This document shows positions 1 to 5,266 of a DNA stretch of 12,030 nucleotides, piece after piece. Origin of the DNA: Clostridiales bacterium (GTDB lineage: Bacteria > Bacillota > Clostridia > Oscillospirales > Butyricicoccaceae); NCBI GenBank assembly GCA_026419635.1, contig JANZZB010000037.1, positions 1 to 12,030 of the forward strand, read 5' to 3'. The notes under the pieces were generated by a model, which had not been told where the DNA came from, did no database searches, and saw only the letters and a program-made list of their open reading frames with translations. The position numbers were made by a program, and so were the translations under genes. Numbering within the stretch: the stretch's first letter is position 1; each line of letters starts with the position of its first letter.

Positions 1-76
1 GTAACTTCATTTTACACCTTGGTTGTCTTGCAGTCGCCTTTTTATTTATCTGTTGCACTTGCTATTATAATTTGCC

Positions 77-114
77 TTGGATTCCCTCTCGAAGGCTGTC
101 GACTTTATCGACAG
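77..114 (+). repeat. Truncated copy of the intergenic hairpin element
   Basis: Positions 77-104 match 3977-4005 except for one missing A (shared start TTGGATTCCCTCTCGAA, then GGCTGTCGACTT). The copy keeps the right arm of hairpin D and the left arm of hairpin E of the full element but lacks everything to the left. Hairpin E is still possible here, in another register: CTGTCGA (96-102) pairs with TCGACAG (108-114). As in the full copy, a terminator stem follows within about 10 bp. Positions 1-76 hold no feature I can support. Confidence 0.6.
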
Positions 115-120
115 ACTCGA

Positions 121-151
121 AATGCCTCTGCTCAAAGCAGAGGCATTTTTT
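121..151 (+). terminator. Rho-independent terminator, best on the plus strand
   Basis: A perfect 12-bp stem (AATGCCTCTGCT, 121-132, with its complement at 136-147) has a 3-nt CAA loop. On the plus strand a run of T follows (146-151), the classic terminator form. On the minus strand only three U would follow the stem, so it is a weaker but possible terminator for spoVB, whose stop lies just upstream at 155. The plus-strand transcript that it would end is not visible in this window. Confidence 0.75.
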
Positions 152-154
152 CGC

Positions 155-1753
155 TTATATATGTTTATTTCGCAGCCAACGGTCCAAATCAGTTTTTTTC
201 AAACAACCGGTTAGCATAAGAAGAATAAGATACATCATAGTTATCACACAAGTCCCCAAAATGATATGCCTGGCGGGTGAAAGCAATCCGTTTGACGCCA
301 TGTATCCGATTGTATAAACAGAAAAGCAAATTGAACCGACTAGGCATAGGATCGGCTTTATCGCCAGATTCCGCCAATCCAATCGAATCTTGGTTACAAT
401 CAGTAGTCTTCGCGTATTCAGGAAATTTGTCAACAGGTTGCTGACAAGCATAACAAACAAGAATGCTTCCATGCCAAGTTTCGGTACTAAAACAAGGATC
501 ATAGAAATCCTAGTTATGGAATCGATAACGTTATAACGCAGTGAGCTGACCTGTTGGTTTAAACCTTTTAAGATGCCGTCAACAATACTTTCAAAATAAA
601 TAAACGGCATAATCGGGCCGAGCACGCGGATGTAGAATCCCACTTCCTTACTATGAAATAGCAGCATTCCAAGCTCTCCTGAATAAAGCGTAAATAACCC
701 GCCTGCCAGAATAGACATTGTAATGCTGATTTTTAAGGATAGCGTAATAGTATGTTCGAGTTTTGCAGTTTGGTGTAAAGCTTTTGCTTCGGAGATCTCC
801 GGTATTAAAAGAATGGCAAGCGCGGATAAAAAAGAAGAGGGAAAAAATAGAATTGGCATAGCCATTCCTTTTAACATGCCGAATTCCGACAACGCCTGTT
901 CTCTGGAAGCTGAATACTGTGTTAGGCAATTTGGAACAAGCAAATTTTCAATTGTACGCAGAATAGTCGTTAAATAACTACCCGCTGCAATTGGGGCAGA
1001 TATGGAAATAAGACGGCTTGTGATCGAAGCGCGTGCTGGGGTATATGGCATCTTTTCAGCAGATAAACGTTTCAAATCGAGACGATACCCGATATACACA
1101 TACAAACATGCGGCTGCATCAGCCAGGGTGTTTCCGACCATGACCGCTGCGCAGGAGTATACAATTCCAAGAGATGCAAATCGGTCGATACATATCAAAA
1201 TGATGGCAATTCGTATAAGCTGTTCAAAAATTTGCGCGCCGGATGTAACAGATACACGCCGGCGAGCAATAAAATAACCATACAGGCATGAAGAAACCGA
1301 TAAAAACGGCAAGCTGATTGACAATATCTTAATAGCTAAAACGGCACGGACATCCTTCAACCAGAACTCGCCGATCCATTCGGCACCAATAAAAAGTGCT
1401 GTTGCAGACAGGAAACCAAGAGTAAGACTGATAGAAAACGCTTTACCCAGTATTTTGGAGTATGATTTTTTTGTTCCGCGCGATGATTCTTCTGATATAA
1501 GTCGTGTAACAGCAACGCTAATTCCGGAAGTAGCAAACGTTGAAGCCAGAATATAAATCGAAATGATCAGTTGGTAAAGCCCCATACCTTCTGAGCCGAT
1601 TTTATTTGATATGTAAACGCGAAAGAACATTCCGATCGTGCGCAAAAGCAGGGAAGTCAGCGTCAGGATCAGAGTATTCTTAAAAAATAAGAATCGTTTC
1701 AAATATACACGCCGCCCCACATTGTTTTTTATATCTATAGTTTGTATAAGCAT
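155..1753 (-). CDS. spoVB: SpoVB-like MATE/MOP-family lipid flippase
   Basis: This is a polytopic membrane protein of the polysaccharide/lipid flippase (MOP, MviN/MATE) superfamily. SpoVB is a stage V sporulation protein needed for spore cortex synthesis, probably by flipping lipid-linked peptidoglycan precursor. The sequence is hydrophobic throughout, about 14 helices. The stretch at residues 35-62 (LLLRTIGMFFRVYISNKIG, then SEGMGLYQL) is typical of the family, and 532 residues is close to the usual 510-530. The start is uncertain. ATG 1753 has no visible ribosome binding site, while TTG at 1702 (codon 18) follows GGGGCGG by about 8 nt and would begin MKRFLFFKNTL, closer to family N-termini. 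A sigma-E-like promoter at 1817-1846 supports a sporulation role. A general MurJ/Amj-type flippase paralogue is the alternative. Confidence 0.88.
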   Translation of the reverse strand: MLIQTIDIKNNVGRRVYLKRFLFFKNTLILTLTSLLLRTIGMFFRVYISNKIGSEGMGLYQLIISIYILASTFATSGISVAVTRLISEESSRGTKKSYSKILGKAFSISLTLGFLSATALFIGAEWIGEFWLKDVRAVLAIKILSISLPFLSVSSCLYGYFIARRRVSVTSGAQIFEQLIRIAIILICIDRFASLGIVYSCAAVMVGNTLADAAACLYVYIGYRLDLKRLSAEKMPYTPARASITSRLISISAPIAAGSYLTTILRTIENLLVPNCLTQYSASREQALSEFGMLKGMAMPILFFPSSFLSALAILLIPEISEAKALHQTAKLEHTITLSLKISITMSILAGGLFTLYSGELGMLLFHSKEVGFYIRVLGPIMPFIYFESIVDGILKGLNQQVSSLRYNVIDSITRISMILVLVPKLGMEAFLFVMLVSNLLTNFLNTRRLLIVTKIRLDWRNLAIKPILCLVGSICFSVYTIGYMASNGLLSPARHIILGTCVITMMYLILLMLTGCLKKTDLDRWLRNKHI

Positions 1754-1816
1754 GGAAACAAAATGATTATGATGGCAAAATGATTGCTTTTACGAACATG
1801 AAAAATAAACAATACT

Positions 1817-1846
1817 AATGTATGGGGCATAAGCATAAACAATGAC
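1817..1846 (-). promoter_or_regulatory. Candidate sporulation sigma-E promoter for spoVB
   Basis: Read on the minus strand, CATACATT (1824-1817) matches 7 of 8 positions of the sigma-E -10 consensus CATACAMT. It is preceded after 14 bp by TCATTGT (1845-1839), which matches 5 of 7 positions of the -35 consensus KMATATT. The 14-bp spacing is what sigma-E promoters use. Transcription would begin near 1808, giving a leader of about 55 nt to ATG 1753 or about 105 nt to TTG 1702. spoVB belongs to the mother-cell sigma-E regulon in Bacillus subtilis, so the site fits the gene. This is inference from consensus matching only. Confidence 0.55.
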
Positions 1847-1875
1847 TGATGTATCAAAATACGGGGAGAAATAAA

Positions 1876-1907
1876 AAGAGGTCGGAACGAATCCGTTTCA
1901 ACCTCTT
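1876..1907 (-). terminator. Second terminator behind rsgI
   Basis: AAGAGGT (1876-1882) pairs with ACCTCTT (1901-1907). The inner GGAACG pairs with CGTTTC through one G-U, leaving one C/A mismatch and a 4-nt AATC loop. Read on the minus strand, CTCTTTTTATTT follows the stem, a reasonable U tract. It lies about 35 bp past the palindromic terminator at 1941-1970, so the sigI-rsgI transcript meets two terminators before the spoVB promoter. Confidence 0.55.
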
Positions 1908-1938
1908 ATGTTTTATTACAAAATCCAATTTAGAAAGC

Positions 1939-1973
1939 AAAAAAGCCAATGCAAATTTGCATTGGCTTTTTTT
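1939..1973 (-). terminator. Palindromic bidirectional terminator of the sigI-rsgI operon
   Basis: Positions 1941-1970 form a perfect 30-bp palindrome (AAAAGCCAATGCAAA and its complement). There are six A to the left (six U on the minus strand) and seven T to the right (1967-1973). It lies 18 bp past the rsgI stop. It can stop transcription in both directions, although no plus-strand gene precedes it. Confidence 0.85.
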
Positions 1974-1990
1974 ACATAGATATGATCTGC

Positions 1991-3007
1991 TTATTCTGTC
2001 TCGTCACTTCTCTTACTATGATGATCTTTTGTTTTATCAATGTTGTTTTTAGATAATGCATTCTTTTCATTAGAAGTGGAGATGGTTGAATCATTATCCG
2101 TGTCTTTATTTAATTTTGTTTTAATATTGCTTTGGACTTGAACTTTATTTGAGTTAGCGCGTTTTTTTATATTTTTTTCTTGAGATTTAATTTGATTTTG
2201 TTCATTATTTTGAAGTTCTGCATCCTCTTTTTTGGACTGAGTTTCTGTATTATCGTCTTGTTCAATATCCGAATTGGCTTTTTTATCTGCTTTTCTAAAT
2301 TCTTTAATTTGTTTCATAATTTCTTTAACGGGTTTTTTCAGCCATTCGTCCGTGTTGATTTCTACACCAGATGCGCTTTCTTGTAATTTCTGCACCAGAT
2401 TTAATTTTCCTGGGGTGACACCAAGCTTTTTGGCCTCTTCTACGCGATTTCGACCGACTCTTTCAGCGTCTATTTCAACGTTAAGATCATTTTTCTCCGC
2501 GATGTTTTCCGCACTGCCTTCTAATTCATCGGCAAGTTTTTCAGATTTCTCTTCGTTATCGCTTGAAGTAGTAATAACGATTCCGCCAGTCTCGTCTTTT
2601 GTAAGATAACCGTCATCAACAAGTCCCTGCACTGTTTCTTTTACTGCGGAATTGATATCTTTGCCTGTTAAATCAAGCCCGTCCAATATCTTTTCTCCAT
2701 TATCATTTACGGCTTTACAACTTAAAACAACTCCGAAACGATTAATAGAATATTCGACAGATGGATTCACATCCAGACTAACGTATGAATAGGGGGTGTA
2801 ATATGCCCATGCAGAGGCACTTACCAAAGCAACCGCGGCTGCCGCACAAACAGCACGGGCTGTAAATTTTTTATAAAAAGTTAAATTCGGTTTAATTTCA
2901 ATCACCTGTCCTACTGCATAATTTCTGTTTATTAATTGTCTAACACAGCCGTCTTCAGATAGGGCAGCAACATATTTTCCGCGTATTTCCGCAATAACTG
3001 CTCTCAT
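1991..3007 (-). CDS. rsgI: RsgI-like transmembrane anti-sigma factor
   Basis: This protein holds SigI at the membrane and releases it on an envelope signal. The order of parts is: a cytoplasmic RsgI N-terminal anti-sigma domain (about 1-45, MRAVIAEIRGKYVAALSEDG onward); one membrane helix (about 49-69, Ala-rich); a conserved extracytoplasmic RsgI domain (about 71-210) with YVSLDVNPSVEYSINRFG at 75-92; and a polar Lys/Asn/Asp/Glu/Ser tail (about 240-338) that looks disordered. The Asn81-Pro82 pair lies where RsgI proteins are known to self-cleave. No carbohydrate-binding or hydrolase domain follows, unlike the RsgI proteins of cellulosome-forming Clostridia, so the layout is closer to Bacillus subtilis RsgI, which monitors the cell wall. 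It starts 6 bp after the sigI stop, with AGGAG inside the end of sigI, so the two genes are co-transcribed and probably coupled. Confidence 0.88.
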   Translation of the reverse strand: MRAVIAEIRGKYVAALSEDGCVRQLINRNYAVGQVIEIKPNLTFYKKFTARAVCAAAAVALVSASAWAYYTPYSYVSLDVNPSVEYSINRFGVVLSCKAVNDNGEKILDGLDLTGKDINSAVKETVQGLVDDGYLTKDETGGIVITTSSDNEEKSEKLADELEGSAENIAEKNDLNVEIDAERVGRNRVEEAKKLGVTPGKLNLVQKLQESASGVEINTDEWLKKPVKEIMKQIKEFRKADKKANSDIEQDDNTETQSKKEDAELQNNEQNQIKSQEKNIKKRANSNKVQVQSNIKTKLNKDTDNDSTISTSNEKNALSKNNIDKTKDHHSKRSDETE

Positions 3008-3013
3008 TTTTGC

Positions 3014-3724
3014 TTACTCCTCTCTAAAAGACCTCATGTATTCCGACAGACAGGGATAATCACCGGTTATTATCTCAGCTGCTGCTATTATATATTTTCG
3101 ATGTCTTTCTAAAATTTTTCGGGGTATATTCGTATTGCTTACGATTATTTTTAATGGTAATATTTTCAATTTTCTCATTTCATTCAAAAGTATAGGCTCC
3201 GAAATTAAATATTTTATTGCTCTAAAACAAACATCTTTGGTTTTTTGTGATTTCGGAGAACAGCTGATTAAATCATAAAAAGAAAAACCATAAGGTTCAA
3301 ATTGCTTTGAAATTGCTAAAATTTCATTTTTTAAGGAATCATTCGGTTCCTCTTTTGTTTTAGAAGCGATTTCTGTTGCCAAAGAAAGATCTTCCTCTTC
3401 GCCGTTTACTTCGCCGGAAAAAACATAAGGACTTACAGGAAACTCAAGCTGATATTTGCTTTGTTTTCGAAAAAAATCGGAAAGCCTTCTTTTTAGTACG
3501 ATCTCAGAAAAGTGTAGAAAACTGCCCTTTTCAAAAGAATAGGATGTAATTGCTTCTGAAAACGCTGAAAATCCAATTGCCCATTCATCATCGCTTTTTG
3601 TAATAAATCTGCCTGTTATTTTTGAAATATGTTTTAATATATATGTCTCATAATCCATTAAAAAGCGATTTAATTCATCTTCGCTTTTTGATGCCCTAAT
3701 AGCTCTTTCATCAATTTCTCGCAA
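3014..3724 (-). CDS. sigI: RNA polymerase sigma factor SigI
   Basis: This is an alternative sigma factor of the sigma-70 class, SigI type, which directs a cell-envelope or heat stress regulon. Its 236 residues fit the family (about 230-260). Region 2 lies at about 20-90, including DDEWAIGFSAFSEAITSY (45-62) and EKGSFLHFSEIVLKRRLSDF (65-84), both SigI hallmarks. A poorly conserved linker follows. The C-terminal helix-turn-helix region is at about 186-226 (ILPLKIIVSNTNIPRKILER, then HRKYIIAAAEIITGDYPCL). The start is TTG at 3724: a good ribosome binding site (AGGTGAG on the minus strand, 3736-3730) lies 5 nt upstream, and no ATG fits better. It is first in the operon with rsgI, whose product should bind it. 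Confidence 0.9.
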   Translation of the reverse strand: MREIDERAIRASKSEDELNRFLMDYETYILKHISKITGRFITKSDDEWAIGFSAFSEAITSYSFEKGSFLHFSEIVLKRRLSDFFRKQSKYQLEFPVSPYVFSGEVNGEEEDLSLATEIASKTKEEPNDSLKNEILAISKQFEPYGFSFYDLISCSPKSQKTKDVCFRAIKYLISEPILLNEMRKLKILPLKIIVSNTNIPRKILERHRKYIIAAAEIITGDYPCLSEYMRSFREE

Positions 3725-3750
3725 TTTTTCTCACCTCGCTCGAAATTTTT

Positions 3751-3788
3751 ATTATATGCTATTGTACCATATTTTTTAATTTCGTCAT
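3751..3788 (-). promoter_or_regulatory. Housekeeping-type promoter of sigI-rsgI
   Basis: On the minus strand, TGGTACAAT (3769-3761) is an extended -10 element. ATGACG (3788-3783), a 4/6 match to TTGACA, lies 16 bp upstream. A second -10 candidate, a perfect TATAAT, lies at 3756-3751, with TTAAAA 17 bp upstream. Either would place the start about 20-40 nt before the TTG codon. I did not find a SigI-type promoter (CCCC-rich -35, CGAA -10) at a suitable spacing, so autoregulation is not shown by the sequence. Confidence 0.5.
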
Positions 3789-3793
3789 TAAAT

Positions 3794-3826
3794 AAAAAAA
3801 GGAATCGCTGCTGCGATTCCTTTTTT
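3794..3826. terminator. Terminator, left copy of a duplicated pair
   Basis: GGAATCGC (3801-3808) and GCGATTCC (3813-3820) form an 8-bp stem with a TGCT loop, flanked by seven A (3794-3800) and six T (3821-3826), so it can act in both directions. The same stem recurs at 4021-4040. Read on the minus strand it lies between the hairpin element and the sigI promoter, and would insulate sigI from upstream transcription. Confidence 0.75.
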
Positions 3827-3858
3827 CAGCTTTTCCCAAAAATATATTTAGGGGATTG

Positions 3859-4014
3859 TTAAGGGGTCGAAACCCCTTAATGTAAGATAAGTCCGCAGGC
3901 GGACATGCGCCGCCGGAGGACACATTGGACAAAATCGAAGGTTTTGTCCGCACCTGGGGAAGCATCGAGGGGGAATTGGATTCCCTCTCGAAAGGCTGTC
4001 GACTTGACAGCCTT
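3859..4014 (+). repeat. Intergenic element of five consecutive hairpins
   Basis: Five stem-loops follow each other with short gaps. (A) 3859-3880: TTAAGGGG/CCCCTTAA, loop TCGAAA. (B) 3891-3904: GTCCG/CGGAC, which may instead use the GGCGG and CCGCC at 3898-3914. (C) 3927-3949: GGACAAAA/TTTTGTCC, loop TCGAAGG. (D) 3965-3991: 12 bp with one G-U, loop TGG. (E) 3992-4014: AAGGCTGTC/GACAGCCTT, loop GACTT. The stretch is more GC-rich than the neighbouring spacers and has no convincing reading frame. Its right end recurs in truncated form at 77-114, so it is a mobile or dispersed element rather than a private leader. Together with its flanking terminators it fills the gap between sigI and the PAS gene. 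A structured RNA, a small non-autonomous repeat or a messenger-end processing element are all possible. Confidence 0.6.
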
Positions 4015-4045
4015 AAAAAAGGAATCGCCTCAGCGATTCCTTTTT
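4015..4045. terminator. Terminator of the PAS gene, right copy of a duplicated pair
   Basis: GGAATCGC (4021-4028) and GCGATTCC (4033-4040) form an 8-bp stem with loop CTCA, flanked by six A (4015-4020) and five T (4041-4045). It lies 6 bp beyond the stop codon of the minus-strand PAS gene and gives six U in that direction. Its stem is identical to that at 3801-3820 and only the loop differs. Confidence 0.8.
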
Positions 4046-4050
4046 ATCAT

Positions 4051-4389
4051 TTACTCTTTCGATTCATATCGTTCAAAATAACCGATAAATTCACCGGTAT
4101 GATCCCGAACAGGTGTCAGATAAATTCGCTCATTTTTTTTGCTATATCCTATGAATTCATCCGTTCCATGATTCTTCAGCCTTTCAACCGCTTCTATAAT
4201 CATTTCTCTGGATTTCTCATTGTGACAATCAAGCAAAGATTTTCCGATTAAATCACGATAACCTCTGACAATATAATATTGATACTCGGCTTCCCGATTC
4301 ATATAACGAATAATATGGTCTTTGTCCACGTACAAAATTTTATATGGGAAAGCATCCAAAATATAAGACAACAGTTCTTCTCGTCCCAT
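4051..4389 (-). CDS. Small single-domain PAS protein
   Basis: The 112-residue protein is essentially one PAS sensor fold with no output domain. The order is typical: short N-terminal helix, first strand with ILYVDKDHIIRYMNREAEYQ (18-37), the helical middle with LIGKSLLDCHNEKSREMI (47-64), then closing strands with IYLTPVRDHTGEFIGYFERY (89-108). The Cys55-His56-Asn57 triplet lies where PAS domains hold a ligand and could contact a cofactor such as heme, which is inference. With no kinase, HTH or GGDEF part, it must act through a partner. The start ATG 4389 follows AGAGGTGG closely. The gene has its own extended -10 promoter and terminator, and it is divergent from the 4775-6627 operon. A functional link with that operon is possible but not shown. 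Confidence 0.78.
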   Translation of the reverse strand: MGREELLSYILDAFPYKILYVDKDHIIRYMNREAEYQYYIVRGYRDLIGKSLLDCHNEKSREMIIEAVERLKNHGTDEFIGYSKKNERIYLTPVRDHTGEFIGYFERYESKE

Positions 4390-4433
4390 TATCCCACCTC
4401 TTATTCATTATGCTTAACTTTAATATTATCAAT

Positions 4434-4467
4434 ATTATACCATAAACGCAAGCGTTCTTGGTATAAT
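4434..4467. promoter_or_regulatory. Palindromic divergent extended -10 site
   Basis: A 34-bp inverted repeat: ATTATACCA (4434-4442) and AACGC (4445-4449) pair with GCGTT (4452-4456) and TGGTATAAT (4459-4467), separated only by a 2-by-2 mismatch and a central AA. Each outer arm reads TGGTATAAT on its own strand, an extended -10 element, so the site can fire both ways. The minus-strand copy would start transcription near 4427, about 38 nt before the PAS gene. Good -35 boxes are absent on both sides. The symmetry would also suit a dimeric regulator. Confidence 0.5.
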
Positions 4468-4473
4468 GTCCAG

Positions 4474-4506
4474 CTTCGGCGGTTTCCGCAGAGCGGAGAG
4501 CCGAAG
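4474..4506 (+). other. GC-rich imperfect hairpin
   Basis: CTTCGGC (4474-4480) pairs with GCCGAAG (4500-4506), and the inner TCCGC (4485-4489) pairs with GCGGA (4493-4497) around an AGA loop. It is strikingly GC-rich in an AT-rich spacer. It begins only 7 nt after the plus-strand TATAAT at 4462-4467, so it would form the 5' end of any plus-strand RNA started there. It has no U tract and is not a standard terminator. Confidence 0.5.
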
Positions 4507-4520
4507 GGGCATAAAATCCA

Positions 4521-4570
4521 GTATAATAACCACTTTATGGTTATTATACCATAAAAAATAAATATTCCAA
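4521..4570 (-). promoter_or_regulatory. Inverted repeat with a second minus-strand promoter
   Basis: GTATAATAACC (4521-4531) and GGTTATTATAC (4539-4549) form a perfect 11-bp inverted repeat around ACTTTAT. On the minus strand its right arm gives TGGTATAAT (4551-4543). TTGGAA (4570-4565), a 4/6 match to TTGACA, lies 16 bp upstream, so this is a better-formed promoter for the PAS gene than the one at 4434-4442. ATTATACCATAAA occurs at both 4434-4446 and 4543-4555, a 13-nt direct repeat that makes the two minus-strand sites alike. Confidence 0.5.
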
Positions 4571-4633
4571 TGATCTAATAAAACTGTTATATGACATAAA
4601 ATTATAAAATTCGATAAAAGAGATATAAAAAAT

Positions 4634-4666
4634 CCATTGACCAATAGAAAAGATCAATGGTATAAT
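4634..4666 (+). promoter_or_regulatory. Strong promoter of the 4775-6627 operon with inverted repeat
   Basis: TTGACC (4637-4642) and TATAAT (4661-4666) are separated by 18 bp, with the extended TG at 4658-4659, a near-consensus housekeeping promoter. CCATTGA (4634-4640) and TCAATGG (4654-4660) form a 7-bp inverted repeat that spans the -35 box and the spacer, a plausible operator. Transcription would begin near 4673 and leave a leader of about 100 nt that is AT-rich. In the leader I see only a small TTGTA/TACAA hairpin (4687-4699) and no riboswitch that I recognise. Confidence 0.7.
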
Positions 4667-4774
4667 GTAAATTGCGAATTATCTAATTGTAGCATACAAC
4701 TCTACACAATAACAATAGCATAACCAAAATAAAAAGTCAAGTGTTTTTTGAAAAAAATATGGTGGGTGTAGAAT

Positions 4775-5266
4775 ATGGGCGAACAATTTTCGCTTTTGCC
4801 AGACTTGATAATTAATCAACAAGCAACAAACGAAATTATAAAATGCAATGAAAAAACGAGTAAATATGGTTTGGTCCTTTCTGATAAAGATGCAATCGAG
4901 CTTGTTGAAACCAGAAACGCTGCTTTATTAAGTAATGGGCGAATCGAATTCGGAGGAGGAATCATTAATAAACTTATAAGCGAATTTTGCAATTCACCAT
5001 TTTTATCGCAATATGATTATGCAAATACACTCCATGAATTAATAGAAACTTTTTACTACTTCAAAAACGAAACACTCGATCAGATCGGTGACGATGATTT
5101 AATAATAATTATGAAAAAGTACTTTGATGATCGATGTAACGGATCGATTGAACTGCTTCAGGGAAGGGAACTGGAACAGCTGGCTAAAAATATCCGATTT
5201 GACAAAAAACATTATGAAGATCTTGATTCGGAAGAGGATATATATGACGAGGAGGAATGGGAATGA
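4775..5266 (+). CDS. Conserved hypothetical protein, DUF6323-like
   Basis: Function unknown. From memory the sequence resembles the clostridial family DUF6323, especially VETRNAALLSNGRIEFGGG (44-62), followed by IINKLISEFCNSPFLSQYDY (63-82). It is a soluble protein of 163 residues with mostly helical character, no signal peptide and no membrane segment. Other recognisable stretches are the C-terminal SIELLQGRELEQLAKNIRF (124-142) and a strongly acidic tail (148-163, DLDSEEDIYDEEEWE). The start ATG 4775 has GGTGGG 9 nt upstream. Its stop overlaps the start of the next gene (ATGA), so the two products are made together and probably act together. No catalytic motif is evident. A search against the Pfam DUF6323 model would decide the family name. 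Confidence 0.7.
   Translation: MGEQFSLLPDLIINQQATNEIIKCNEKTSKYGLVLSDKDAIELVETRNAALLSNGRIEFGGGIINKLISEFCNSPFLSQYDYANTLHELIETFYYFKNETLDQIGDDDLIIIMKKYFDDRCNGSIELLQGRELEQLAKNIRFDKKHYEDLDSEEDIYDEEEWE

Noticed and set aside
19..219. Short hydrophobic plus-strand frame at the left edge
   Set aside because: It crosses the repeat copy and the terminator at 121-151 and enters the antisense of spoVB. No ribosome binding site is seen, so it is not supported as a gene.
3859..4014. CRISPR array considered for the hairpin block
   Set aside because: The hairpins differ in sequence and spacing, there is no repeated unit with spacers, and no cas gene is near.
3925..4251. Plus-strand reading frame of 108 codons across the hairpin element and into the PAS gene
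   Set aside because: It runs through five hairpins and a terminator and then antisense to a well-supported PAS gene. It has no ribosome binding site and its product resembles nothing I know.
4667..4774. Riboswitch or attenuator in the leader of the 4775 operon
   Set aside because: Only a 5-bp hairpin is visible, with no terminator/antiterminator pair and no conserved riboswitch core that I recognise.
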